Made by a program: the position numbers and the translations under genes. Below are positions 49,863 through 59,851 of a stretch of 64,000 nucleotides of DNA, one piece after another. The stretch comes from an uncultured Bacteroidia bacterium (lineage in GTDB: Bacteria; Bacteroidota; Bacteroidia; Bacteroidales; Prolixibacteraceae), in the NCBI GenBank assembly GCA_903850335.1, contig CAINLJ010000143.1:1-64000 (forward strand). The letters run 5' to 3'. Under the pieces are notes generated by a model. It did not search any database. It saw only the letters and a program-made list of their open reading frames with translations, and was not told the origin of the DNA. Position 1 is the stretch's first letter; every line of letters starts with the position of its first letter.

Positions 49863-50570
49863 ATGAATTTAGCACTTGAGAATTTCTCGTTTCGTTTTAA
49901 TGACCTGAATCTGGATGTTGATATTGTTGAAGAAACTATGGGTTATGAAAGGGGGCAATCGCCTGAACCTTTTCCCGAAATGATAAGTAACGCATTATCC
50001 CAATGTGAAAATTTAACAGATATTAAGGGGAGTCTGCTTATAACTGAAAATTTTATTCCTGATAATTTGGGTTGTATTAATATAGAAGGCGTTTCATTTT
50101 TTGTAGGAAAAAAAATTGTTCGTCAACTCAAAAATGCTGAAGGCGGAGCCTTGTTCATCTGCACTGCAGGTGCTGGTATAGGTGAAAAAAGCAGAGATTT
50201 AATGGCAATGGGTGAATTTATGGAAGGGTATATTCTTGATATAATAGGTTCTTTAACTGTAGAAGCTGCCATAGAAAGGATTCAGAATAATCTCGGGAAT
50301 GAAATGTTATCTCTCGGTAAGAAACTTGCTAACCGTTATAGTCCAGGTTATTGTGGCTGGGCTCTTAGTGAACAGAAACAACTTTTTGGGCTGTTCCCGG
50401 ATAATTATTGTGGAATCTCACTTTCCGAATCCTGCCTTATGGAACCAACTAAATCATTAAGCGGAATCATAGGTTTCGGACCAGATCTGACCAGAACAGC
50501 ATTTGAATGCGATATGTGTGAACTTAAAACCTGTACGTACAGAAAAATACGAATAGCCAAATACAAATGA
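49863..50570 (+). CDS. vitamin B12-dependent methionine synthase activation-domain-like protein
   Basis: RYSPGYCGWALSEQKQLFGLF motif of the MetH activation domain; C-terminal CDMCELKTC cysteine cluster; start at internal ATG (MNLALENFSF). Confidence 0.8.
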   Translation: MNLALENFSFRFNDLNLDVDIVEETMGYERGQSPEPFPEMISNALSQCENLTDIKGSLLITENFIPDNLGCINIEGVSFFVGKKIVRQLKNAEGGALFICTAGAGIGEKSRDLMAMGEFMEGYILDIIGSLTVEAAIERIQNNLGNEMLSLGKKLANRYSPGYCGWALSEQKQLFGLFPDNYCGISLSESCLMEPTKSLSGIIGFGPDLTRTAFECDMCELKTCTYRKIRIAKYK

Positions 50571-50578
50571 AGGACCCT

Positions 50579-51214
50579 TTAGGTATAATTAAGTATCACA
50601 ACATAGTGGCAAATACTTCCAAGCAGGACGAAGATATGGAACACTACATGATTATACTTCTTTGATTTCATCATGTAAATCAATGCACCTAATGTATAGA
50701 ATATTCCTCCGGCTACAAGCCAATATAATCCAAGTAATTCCATTGAGTTTACTAAAGGTTTAATTGCTACAACAATAACCCAACCCATCATTATATAAGC
50801 AGCGGTTGAGATCCTCGAATAGCGCCCTGTAAAATATAGTTTAAGTATAATGCCAAAAATTGCAATTACCCATACCGTTATTAGTATTACAGTTCCTATA
50901 ATTCCTTTAATACTCAGTAAAGTTATAGGAGTATAGGTTCCGGCAATCAGCAAATAAATAGAGGCATGATCAAAAATATTAAGAAGCTTCTTCCGTTCAG
51001 GATCTTTTGCGCCATGATATAGTGTTGACGCAAGATATAATGTAATCAGTCCTGCACAATATATAAAATACGCAAAGAACCTTAAATGAATGCCATTCTG
51101 AAGACTTTTGAGTAAAAGGAGAACAGAGGAAATTATTGCTATTACAAAGCCGACGCCATGCGTAATCATATTAAGATACTCCTCTTCCGGGGATTGTTCT
51201 GATAGTTTTTTCAC
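50579..51214 (-). CDS. hemolysin III / PAQR-family membrane protein
   Basis: 211 aa; EEYLNMITHGVGFV, LYHGAKDPERKKLLNIFDHASIYLLIAGTYTP. Confidence 0.92.
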   Translation of the reverse strand: MKKLSEQSPEEEYLNMITHGVGFVIAIISSVLLLLKSLQNGIHLRFFAYFIYCAGLITLYLASTLYHGAKDPERKKLLNIFDHASIYLLIAGTYTPITLLSIKGIIGTVILITVWVIAIFGIILKLYFTGRYSRISTAAYIMMGWVIVVAIKPLVNSMELLGLYWLVAGGIFYTLGALIYMMKSKKYNHVVFHIFVLLGSICHYVVILNYT

Positions 51215-51646
51215 ATGTATAGTTTCAAAATTTTTATTCCCAAAAACATCATTTAATGGCCAAAATAGAAAATTTTATCAACATCAAATGAATTTTAAAA
51301 TGACTAAATTTCTTAAGTATTTGAATATGAGTACAATAAAAAAAATATTTTATTTTTTTTATTGTTAATAAAAGTATTTACAATTTGAAAATTCTGCACT
51401 TTGTTTTATTTCGTTCTTGAATAGAATTGTTCTATATTTGTTAAGTGTATGAAGTATAGTTTTTAGATCATTTTAGGGGAAATTCAGCCTGAAATTGACG
51501 AGTGGTTTATATGTTAAAATTAGTGAAAATTTATTGCATTAACTGGTATCATAATTCATCATTTTAATTATATTTGCAACATAAAGTAAAAAATAAAATC
51601 CTATTTAATCGATATCGTTCTTGTTGAAACATTAAAACAAATTATT

Positions 51647-52840
51647 ATGAAAAAACTTATTTTAATTGTTGCAGTTATGTTCACATTCTGCACTTTTACA
51701 TTTGCTCAAGATAAAGCGAAACCTGAAAAAGCAAAACAGGAGAAAGCAAAGCCGGAAAAAGCATCAAATGAACCATTTAACAAATGGGAGATTGGGTTTA
51801 ATGCAGGTATTGGCAATTTAGCTTCCGAGTATAACATTAAGGATTTTACCCCTTATGCGGATTGGGATAGTAAGGGAAAATTTGCTTTTGGAGCCTTCGT
51901 AAAAAAGAATTTCAACCATGTTTTTGCCCTGGAATTTGGGTTCAATCATAGCGACTTAAGCGGTACTATTTATCATGGTTTTGATAAATCTTATTCAGAT
52001 ATGCCTTTCCAAACCCTGGCAACAGAATTTGATGTTAATACTGTTTGGAACATCAATAATTTACTTTCCAGGAATAAATTTGACAGGAAATTGTACCTGT
52101 TTGCAAAAGTGGGTGTTGGTGCTACCAATGTTAATAATAAATCAGGGTTATCCTATTCAGGTAGTAATTTAGAGTTCCCAACTATTCCTCTCGGTGCAGG
52201 AGTAGCTGTTAAATTAAGCGATAAAGTAAGATTAAATTTAGGAACACAGTGGAGCTTTATTCATGGAGACCGTCTTGACAGCCGTCAGACACAGCCAACT
52301 GCAAGTGTGACTAATCCAACAATGTATGGTACTAAATTATATACCTATGCTGGTCTTTCATTTACGTTAGGCAAGGCTAAGAAACCTGCCCCTGTTGTTG
52401 AAACTCCTAAAGCTGAGCCAAAACCAGAGCCAAAACCAGAACCTAAACCGGAACCTAAGCCTATTGTTAAGAAAGAAAAACCTGCTGTAATTGGCAATGC
52501 ATATAAAGTTTACTTTGCATTTGATAAGTGGAATCTTGACAGTAAAGCTACTGCAGATCTTGATCGTCTTGCAAAAGACATGAATGAAAACCCAACAGTC
52601 AATGTAAGTCTGAAATCACATACTGATTCAAGAGGTCCTGCAAGCTACAATATGAAACTTTCTGAAAAACGTGGTAAATCGGTTATTGAATACCTGAACA
52701 GTAAAGGAATTAACAGTTCACGTATTAATGCTCAGGCATTCGGAGAAACACAGTTAGTAAATAAGTGTAAGGACGGTGTTCCATGTACAAAAGCTGAACA
52801 TGCATTGAACCGCAGAACAGAAACTATAATTATTGAATAA
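51647..52840 (+). CDS. OmpA-family outer membrane protein
   Basis: 397 aa; signal peptide, KPEKA and EPKP low-complexity linkers, C-terminal OmpA domain (LKSHTDSRGPASYNMKLSEKRGKSVIEYLNSKGI). Confidence 0.92.
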   Translation: MKKLILIVAVMFTFCTFTFAQDKAKPEKAKQEKAKPEKASNEPFNKWEIGFNAGIGNLASEYNIKDFTPYADWDSKGKFAFGAFVKKNFNHVFALEFGFNHSDLSGTIYHGFDKSYSDMPFQTLATEFDVNTVWNINNLLSRNKFDRKLYLFAKVGVGATNVNNKSGLSYSGSNLEFPTIPLGAGVAVKLSDKVRLNLGTQWSFIHGDRLDSRQTQPTASVTNPTMYGTKLYTYAGLSFTLGKAKKPAPVVETPKAEPKPEPKPEPKPEPKPIVKKEKPAVIGNAYKVYFAFDKWNLDSKATADLDRLAKDMNENPTVNVSLKSHTDSRGPASYNMKLSEKRGKSVIEYLNSKGINSSRINAQAFGETQLVNKCKDGVPCTKAEHALNRRTETIIIE

Positions 52841-52889
52841 CTAAGAATTTTGGTTGCAATTGAAATTGCGACACACAATAAAATTTAAG

Positions 52890-52922
52890 TAGAGATTGTC
52901 CTAGGGCAATCTCTATTTTTTT
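52890..52922 (+). terminator. Rho-independent terminator
   Basis: TAGAGATTG-tcctaggg-CAATCTCTA followed by TTTTTTTAT. Confidence 0.88.
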
Positions 52923-52964
52923 ATATAAGATGCTGGAATTATTAATGTTAAAGATTTTTACTTC

Positions 52965-53474
52965 ATGAGAAGGATTGGATTACTTTCGGATACACATGGG
53001 TATTTAGATGATCGGATTCATTCTTTTTTGAAAGATTGTGATGAGATATGGCATGCTGGTGATATTGGAAATGCAGAAACCGCTCAAATACTTTCAGACC
53101 TTAAACCTTTCATAGCTGTTTCAGGAAACATTGATAGTCCGGTCTTTCACAAAAGTTATCCACTTATACAAAGGTTCAGTTGTGAAGAAACAGATGTGCT
53201 TATGATTCACATCGGCGGTTATCCGGGGCATTATACTCCTGTGGCACGCAAAGAATTAGTTGCCTCCACGCCAAAATTATTCATTTCGGGCCATTCTCAC
53301 ATCTTAAAAGTAATTTATGACCAAAAATTTCAATTATTACATATAAATCCAGGTGCTGCCGGCATACAGGGATTTCATCTGATTCGGACACTTGTCAGGT
53401 TTACTATCGATAAGTCCGTAATTAAAGACCTGGAGGTTATTGAATTAGGTAGAAAAGGTATTATTAAAATGTAA
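52965..53474 (+). CDS. YfcE/MJ0936-type metallophosphoesterase
   Basis: 169 aa; LLSDTHGYLD, WHAGDIGN, VSGNID, ISGHSHI. Confidence 0.93.
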   Translation: MRRIGLLSDTHGYLDDRIHSFLKDCDEIWHAGDIGNAETAQILSDLKPFIAVSGNIDSPVFHKSYPLIQRFSCEETDVLMIHIGGYPGHYTPVARKELVASTPKLFISGHSHILKVIYDQKFQLLHINPGAAGIQGFHLIRTLVRFTIDKSVIKDLEVIELGRKGIIKM

Positions 53475-54300
53475 ATGCAGCTGCAACCCATTCATTATTA
53501 ACCTTATAACGAATTAGACGTAATTCGGACTTCGTCGCCTTTTCTTCCAAAATTCTGATATCTTCAAGATAAAATCCGCTCAACACAAGTTCCCCTCCGG
53601 TATTTAGTGCATTGGCATATTGAGGCAGATCATTTAGCAGGATATTTCGTTGAATATTAGCGTATATGAAATCGTATTTCCTGTCAGGGATGACCTCTGC
53701 TCCTCCGTGTATGATTTCTATGTTTGAGATATTGTTCAGCAAAGCATTCTCCTTTGTACTTCGGATCGACCAGTCATCAATATCTATGGAAGTTATATTT
53801 TTTGCTCCTCTTTTTGATGCCAGTATGGTCAAAATTCCGGTACCACATCCCATATCAAGTACTGTTTTGCCATCAAGCTCTTCGTACAAAATCTCACCAA
53901 TCATAAGACTTGTAGTTTCATGATTTCCTGTCCCAAATGCCATTCCAGGTTCTATTACAATCTCATATTCGGCATTTGGATATGTGGTATGAAAAGGAGC
54001 ACGGATTAAACATCTTTCTTCAAGCAAAAGCGGCTGAAAGTAGTTTTTTTCCCATTCTTCATTCCAGTTTAGATCTGGCATATCTTCCGAATCCAAGGCT
54101 ACCCTAAACTCCGTAAATCCATAATTTATCAGGTTAACGAGAGCATCCTTATTGAAATTCTTTTTGAGGATATATGCTTCTATGCTATCCTCAGTTTCGG
54201 CAAAACTTTCATAACCGGTGTTTCCAAGTTCTGCTATCAATATCTCGCGGTTAATTTCTGTATCCGGATTTACTTTGCAGGTTGTCTTTATGTATTCCAT
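53464..54300 (-). CDS. prmA: ribosomal protein L11 methyltransferase
   Basis: 278 aa; PGMAFGTGNHETTSLMIGEIL, VLDMGCGTGILTILASKRGAKNITSIDID. Confidence 0.93.
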   Translation of the reverse strand: MEYIKTTCKVNPDTEINREILIAELGNTGYESFAETEDSIEAYILKKNFNKDALVNLINYGFTEFRVALDSEDMPDLNWNEEWEKNYFQPLLLEERCLIRAPFHTTYPNAEYEIVIEPGMAFGTGNHETTSLMIGEILYEELDGKTVLDMGCGTGILTILASKRGAKNITSIDIDDWSIRSTKENALLNNISNIEIIHGGAEVIPDRKYDFIYANIQRNILLNDLPQYANALNTGGELVLSGFYLEDIRILEEKATKSELRLIRYKVNNEWVAAAFTF

Positions 54301-54307
54301 AGTGCTT

Positions 54308-57019
54308 TTAATATGCTATTCGAAACGCAAGATTAATGCCAAAATTACTGAATTTACCATCATCAAAACCTGCGTGTATTCCTAAATTTGCAGATAACAA
54401 TACTTCAAGAAGTGTATATCCAACCTCGAAATAATTGTGCGTGACGGGCGATGAATAATAGCTGCACCAAACCATTTCCCTCCATAAGGTATTACTTAAT
54501 CCGGGTAAATATTTCAATGCAATATATGGAGCTCTTATTGAGAGATGTGCCTCAATAAACTTATCAGCGGTACTAAGCGAATAGTAGCCGGGAAGGAAGA
54601 AAGCATGCCGATATTCCTTAAGAAGAATTGGACTTGTTTGTGTCTGTGCATGTGCAAAATCTGAAAAATGAACAGACGTGTTGTTAGGAAACCACCCGCC
54701 ATGTAAATCTGCCGCAATACTTGATGTAGGACTAAATTCTTTTCCATATTGAAACCCTGCACTTAAGAAATCAAAATCTGAAACACTTGAAAAAATCGTC
54801 TTAACCCCTTTTTTATATTCCAAAAAGAATGTAGGATAATCTGAATGTGACATCACTTTTACACCACCGCTTCTTAGTCTGTAAAAGTAATGTGGAGTAT
54901 ATTCCAGCCTAACCCCTAAAACAGTATTAATTTGATCTCTTACTGATTCGGGGGTAATTTCCTTGTTTGTAGGGAAATTTGTTTTATATGCCTCTTCCTT
55001 TTTAAGAAATGAGAAGTTGGTTGAGTTTTCTAGTTGCCTGATATTATTCCATTTCGCTGAAGTGCTGATTACTAATCCATTAACTATATCTATTGTATTG
55101 CTAAGGCTTAAATAAGTGCTTTCATAATATCTTGCAAAGTTCTCCTTATAAAAAAGAGAGGCGACAGAATTTATAAAAGGGTGAACTATTGCTGACGAAG
55201 GATTGAAATCAAATGTATTTTTTCCCCCTGAGGCTTCGAAAATGCCCCGCCTGAATGGTGAGTAAACAAATTTTAAGGTTCCTGTTGCAAGTATGGCTTT
55301 ACGGCCCATTCCATATGCGATGAATGGCGATAGAGTTAATGCCTTTCCTGGTTTATAAAATTTTGTAAAATCAATACTTTGAGCAATTTCCCATCCATCT
55401 GCTGCATTAAAACTTATTCTCTTTGTCGAGATCAATCCATCGTATTTAAGAGTCCAGGTGGAGTCTTTAAGTGGCCGCTTAATCCCAAAAAACAGGGGAT
55501 TTAGTACTCCGTAGTTTCGTTTATGGCTTACAACTGAAGACTCGTCCGATGAGTAATTCTTTTTGATTGTCAGGATGGAATCTCTCTTTCTGAAACTGTT
55601 TTTTTCCTCGTTGGAGAGTGGGATAGGGCGCACTTGAATCCAGTACGCTGATTCATGATTACCTGCATCCTTATCCTGAGTAACCATAACCTTGTCTTTA
55701 ATCTCTAATGTCTTAATAGAATCAGGTTTACGGGCCTTGTCTTCCTGCGCTATTAATTGTGAGAGTTTTGACATATCCCGGTTTGTGAGTTTATCTTTTT
55801 CAAGAAGACGGGCAATTTTTATTTCCTTTTTATTTCCTGATTGAGTATCAGGTTTCTTATTGATCTGGTTCGACTTTATTACCGTTTTGTTTAAGTTATC
55901 CGCTTTTTCAGGTTGAATTCCTATCATGGAAAGGACCTGATCATTAGTCTTCAAGTTGTTATACTTTATGGATGCCAGAAACTTTGCACTACCTTTAACT
56001 CCCATCATCCCGCCATTAAATGTGTAATCATGTCCAACGGGTAGCCAGACACCGGGATTTACCTCATCGAAAACCATTCGAAAAGTTACGGTCCCAAAAG
56101 GAGTCTCAAAGTTCAAATCTGCCCTGCTGACACACCATAAATCTTCAATTATATAGATATAGCCCTCAAAGAGTTGCTTACTTTTGCGCTTTGGTATTAC
56201 CTTAATCTTGTTAATCGTGTATTTACCTTCCTGTTGGAAACCCTCATACCTGAAGTTGTAATAGGTAAAGGAGTTTTTTCCCAATGGTGTGAAAAGAATA
56301 TTGATATTGTCCTGATATATACTGGCTCCAAGAAATTCATCCACAGAGAAGTCCACAACCTTCGGAAAAGTTGAATTCACGGATACAATCTTTTGTTCAT
56401 ATTTATCAGGAGCGCTAAAGGTAATCTTGCTAATAGTTTCATTGACAAGTATATCTCCGGTCTTTATATCGATATCTTTTTTACGTAACTGGTTTCTGAT
56501 TAGCCCTGGAACGTTTTCAAATTTAACTGTTCCCCGGATGTAAATGTCAGCCAAAAATGATTTAACCTGATTAAGATGGACGTATGACAGGCCGATAACT
56601 TTTCGCATTATTGCATAGGCAGGATCTTCCTCACCTGAATGAACGTCAATTTGAGTGATTTGCATGATCTGTTCATCCAGAACAATCTCAACCTCGGTGT
56701 TTTTTTTAGATAAAGTAACGGTTTCTATTTTTGGCATAAACCCCAGACTTCTGAAATGGGCAGTATATGTGCCTGGCGGGAGGTTTAATTCAAACTTCCC
56801 GTCATCATTTGTTGTAGTGCCAAGTGATACTTCCTTTATAAATACTGTTGCATAGGGAATGGGAATACCGTCTTTCCCTTTAATGGAGCCTTTGAGATTG
56901 TTACTATATGAAATCAGGCAGTTAAAGATTAAAGCCGGGAAAATAATCAAAAATTTATATCGAAGTAGGAGCATTGGGATCACTCTTTTATGATTAAAAC
57001 TGACGTTTAAAAGTAACAA
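54308..57019 (-). CDS. DUF5686 / carboxypeptidase-regulatory-like domain outer membrane protein
   Basis: 903 aa; GSIKGKDGIPIPYATVFIKEVSLGTTTNDDGKFELNLPPGTY then DUF5686-like barrel. Confidence 0.85.
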   Translation of the reverse strand: MLLLNVSFNHKRVIPMLLLRYKFLIIFPALIFNCLISYSNNLKGSIKGKDGIPIPYATVFIKEVSLGTTTNDDGKFELNLPPGTYTAHFRSLGFMPKIETVTLSKKNTEVEIVLDEQIMQITQIDVHSGEEDPAYAIMRKVIGLSYVHLNQVKSFLADIYIRGTVKFENVPGLIRNQLRKKDIDIKTGDILVNETISKITFSAPDKYEQKIVSVNSTFPKVVDFSVDEFLGASIYQDNINILFTPLGKNSFTYYNFRYEGFQQEGKYTINKIKVIPKRKSKQLFEGYIYIIEDLWCVSRADLNFETPFGTVTFRMVFDEVNPGVWLPVGHDYTFNGGMMGVKGSAKFLASIKYNNLKTNDQVLSMIGIQPEKADNLNKTVIKSNQINKKPDTQSGNKKEIKIARLLEKDKLTNRDMSKLSQLIAQEDKARKPDSIKTLEIKDKVMVTQDKDAGNHESAYWIQVRPIPLSNEEKNSFRKRDSILTIKKNYSSDESSVVSHKRNYGVLNPLFFGIKRPLKDSTWTLKYDGLISTKRISFNAADGWEIAQSIDFTKFYKPGKALTLSPFIAYGMGRKAILATGTLKFVYSPFRRGIFEASGGKNTFDFNPSSAIVHPFINSVASLFYKENFARYYESTYLSLSNTIDIVNGLVISTSAKWNNIRQLENSTNFSFLKKEEAYKTNFPTNKEITPESVRDQINTVLGVRLEYTPHYFYRLRSGGVKVMSHSDYPTFFLEYKKGVKTIFSSVSDFDFLSAGFQYGKEFSPTSSIAADLHGGWFPNNTSVHFSDFAHAQTQTSPILLKEYRHAFFLPGYYSLSTADKFIEAHLSIRAPYIALKYLPGLSNTLWREMVWCSYYSSPVTHNYFEVGYTLLEVLLSANLGIHAGFDDGKFSNFGINLAFRIAY

Positions 57020-57048
57020 ACAAAGCGTGATATTTGATTAATACCCAA

Positions 57049-57084
57049 TAAAAAAAGAGTGAATATGGCAAACCACATTCACTC
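57049..57084 (-). terminator. Rho-independent terminator of tpiA
   Basis: GAGTGAATaTGG-caaa-CCAcATTCACTC preceded on + by AAAAAAA (U-run on the minus strand). Confidence 0.85.
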
Positions 57085-57124
57085 CTTAAATTTAATAATT
57101 ATCTATATTATTGTATATTAGATA

Positions 57125-57883
57125 CTAATATGCATTGATAATGGATAGAAAATCTGCTGCCTTAAGAGAAGCTCCACCAATTAAACCGCCATCTATATCC
57201 GGCTGACTGAATAACTCGTTAGCATTTGCAGGACTACATGAACCACCATAAAGAATAGAAATCTCCTGTGCGACTTCATAGCTATATTTTGCAGCAATTA
57301 AACCCCTGATAAACGCGAGCATATCCTGTGCCTGCTGAGTAGAGGCAGTCACGCCGGTTCCAATTGCCCAGATAGGTTCATAGGCAATTACCAATTTTAG
57401 TAGTTGATCCTCAGGCAGAAGGAAAATAGTCTCCTCCAGCTGTGTTTTTACGAAATCATTTTGAGTCCCTGCTTCACGAATTGAAAGGGCTTCACCACAA
57501 CAGTAAATAGGGGTTAATCCTTGTTCAATAACTAAGGCAAGTTTTTTATTTAGAATTTCACTTGTTTCATTATAATATTCACGTCGTTCAGAATGGCCTA
57601 ATATTACATAAGTTGCGCCTGTTGATTTAACCATAGATGCAGATACCTCACCTGTAAAAGCTCCCTTTGCTACCGCTGCGCAATTTTGTGATGCGATATT
57701 TACACGACCCGAATCAACAACGTCAGCTACACTGGAGAGATGGGTGAAAGGGGTGCCAAGGACAACAACCACATCTTTTGCCCCATTTGTAATTACAAGT
57801 TCGTTTACGCTCTTTGCCAGTTCGACACCCTCCTTAACGGTTGTGTTACATTTCCAGTTTCCGGCTACAATTTTCTTTCTCAT
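57125..57883 (-). CDS. tpiA: triosephosphate isomerase
   Basis: 252 aa; RKKIVAGNWKCNTT, VILGHSERREYY, IAYEPIWAIGTG, ILYGGSCSPAN, GGLIGGASL. Confidence 0.97.
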   Translation of the reverse strand: MRKKIVAGNWKCNTTVKEGVELAKSVNELVITNGAKDVVVVLGTPFTHLSSVADVVDSGRVNIASQNCAAVAKGAFTGEVSASMVKSTGATYVILGHSERREYYNETSEILNKKLALVIEQGLTPIYCCGEALSIREAGTQNDFVKTQLEETIFLLPEDQLLKLVIAYEPIWAIGTGVTASTQQAQDMLAFIRGLIAAKYSYEVAQEISILYGGSCSPANANELFSQPDIDGGLIGGASLKAADFLSIINAY

Positions 57884-57987
57884 TACTCTGCTATTTTAAA
57901 TAATTATGAAATAAAAGCTTAATTAGTGCATTTGCGCCGCAAAGATACGACTTAATCACATTGTCTGACGCAAGGCTATCTTTCAAA

Positions 57988-59148
57988 TCAATGATTTAAC
58001 TTTTTGTTCATTTGAGACCTGATAAGAAGTGCAGCTTTTTCAGGTTCAGGAATATCTGCTTCTGCCCATTTTGCTATAACAGTCCCTTTTTGCATCAACA
58101 TTAGACCAGGATTCGAACGCATCATCGTTTTTAAAGTAGTTTGATCGGTAAACATAAACTCATATTCCGGGTGTTGATCCAACTGAAATTTCTTTAGACC
58201 ATCACCCGCTGTGGATGTAAGGCAGATGAAATGATATCCATGCTGATTGGCCCAATAAGCCAGAGAATTGATATCCTTTTGCCTCCTGTTGGATGATTTT
58301 TCCAAATCATATGCTAAAAGAAAAAATGTGTATATTGAGTCCTGCAGTAGGGTCTCTGTAACATCTTGCTGATCTGCAGTTTGTATCGAAAAGTCATGGA
58401 TTGGTGGTCTGTAGCCTTTTTTTACTAATAAAGGCTGTTCCATTGATTCAAATTTCCAGTGCACTGTATCCTGCCACGGAAAATCAGTATCCCCGAACTT
58501 TTTAATTTCATTTGTGATAAGATTTCTGTATCTGTACGTATTTTTATATACATCAGTAGGTGCACCTTTGGGGATTATCATACCCTCACTAATGTTAATC
58601 CCAACCTTGTACGGTCTGAAATCAATTAATGGCTCATGTTTATAGGACCAGCCGACTGTGAGAATATATAAGATCAATAAAACTACAAAGTTCATCTTTC
58701 TTAATCCAGCTGTTATGATATAGTGAAGATTTTTTCTGTTAAGCAATAAAAATACAATGAGTAGAGTAAGAAGAATATTTTTATAAAAAGTTTCCCAGTT
58801 TGTAATTACAAGTGCATCGCCAAAACATCCGCAATCAGTAACCGGATTTTTCAACGCGATGTAGAAAGTAAGAGGTGTGAAGATAGCCATGAAGAAAATA
58901 GCCAGTCTCAAAGAAACCCTTACAAATATGCCTGTTAGTAGTGAGATCCCAATAATAAACTCCGCAAATGGCAATAAAAATGACCCTGGGTTAACCAGAA
59001 TTTCCATGATCTTAAGATGAAGTGCATCCGTGTAATCCGAGAGTTTATATTGAAGACCGATTGGATCAATTCCTTTGACAAATCCGGTAAATAAAAATAA
59101 AATTCCTACTACCCACCTTGATGCTATAAGCCCTTTTTCCTTCATCAC
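57988..59148 (-). CDS. DoxX-domain / BT_3928-family membrane protein
   Basis: 386 aa; four-TM DoxX-like N-terminus plus thioredoxin-like C-terminus; adjacent to DUF1599 and tpiA. Confidence 0.85.
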   Translation of the reverse strand: MMKEKGLIASRWVVGILFLFTGFVKGIDPIGLQYKLSDYTDALHLKIMEILVNPGSFLLPFAEFIIGISLLTGIFVRVSLRLAIFFMAIFTPLTFYIALKNPVTDCGCFGDALVITNWETFYKNILLTLLIVFLLLNRKNLHYIITAGLRKMNFVVLLILYILTVGWSYKHEPLIDFRPYKVGINISEGMIIPKGAPTDVYKNTYRYRNLITNEIKKFGDTDFPWQDTVHWKFESMEQPLLVKKGYRPPIHDFSIQTADQQDVTETLLQDSIYTFFLLAYDLEKSSNRRQKDINSLAYWANQHGYHFICLTSTAGDGLKKFQLDQHPEYEFMFTDQTTLKTMMRSNPGLMLMQKGTVIAKWAEADIPEPEKAALLIRSQMNKKLNH

Positions 59149-59684
59149 TGTTCTAATTCGAGTTTTATAAGGCCGAAAATGGCATAGTTTATGATATCAA
59201 GATAGTTCGCATCAACACCTTCAGAAACCAAAGTGTTACCTTTATTGTCTTCTATCTGTTTGGTTCTTTTTATCTTCATAAGAATTAGGTCAGTATAGGA
59301 ACTAATTCTCATCTGTCTCCAGGCTTCACCGTAATCATGGTTTTTGTCTGTCATTAAATGCTTTGCCTTAAGTAGGTTATCCATGTACATTTGCTCAGTT
59401 ACTTCAGGTGATAATTCTTCATCTGACCATCCTAGTTCAAACTGAATTAACGCCATTGCACAATAATTAATGATTCCTATAAACTCGTCTCGTACACCTT
59501 CGTCGATTCTGGTGACTCCTTTTTCTTCTATACTTCTGATTCTCTGTGCTTTGATATATATCTGATCAGTCATCGATTTTAGTCTCATGATTCGCCAGGC
59601 AGTCCCATAATCTCTCATTTTCTTTACAAATACATCGTGGCATAATGCAATAACCTGATCAAACTGTTCGTTAGTTTTGTTCAT
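59145..59684 (-). CDS. DUF1599 protein with two tandem domains
   Basis: From internal ATG (MNKTNEQFDQ); repeats MRDYGTAWRIMRLKSMTDQIYIKAQRIRSIEE... and HDYGEAWRQMRISSYTDLILMKIKRTKQIED... Confidence 0.85.
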   Translation of the reverse strand: MNKTNEQFDQVIALCHDVFVKKMRDYGTAWRIMRLKSMTDQIYIKAQRIRSIEEKGVTRIDEGVRDEFIGIINYCAMALIQFELGWSDEELSPEVTEQMYMDNLLKAKHLMTDKNHDYGEAWRQMRISSYTDLILMKIKRTKQIEDNKGNTLVSEGVDANYLDIINYAIFGLIKLELEQ

Positions 59685-59851
59685 AGTATATAATTGAGCC
59701 CTAAAAGTATTAAATTTTAGGGAAAGGGTGTGACATTTATTCTTATTTTTGTATTTGTTCGACATAAAGCCAACGATTAAAAGTTTAATTATTTAATTGA
59801 TATTTAGGATTATATGACGAATAGAAGTATTTGTTTCTGTAATTTTTAGAC

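Noticed and set aside
51433-51576. Two TATATTTG (TAnnTTTG) Bacteroidota -7-like elements upstream of the OmpA gene
   Set aside because: No correctly spaced -33 TTTG partner could be identified; too weak in AT-rich sequence.
52425-52470. Tandem EPKP-coding repeat in the OmpA gene as a possible phase-variable or CRISPR-like repeat
   Set aside because: In-frame low-complexity Pro/Lys/Glu linker, common between barrel and OmpA domains; too few units and no spacers.
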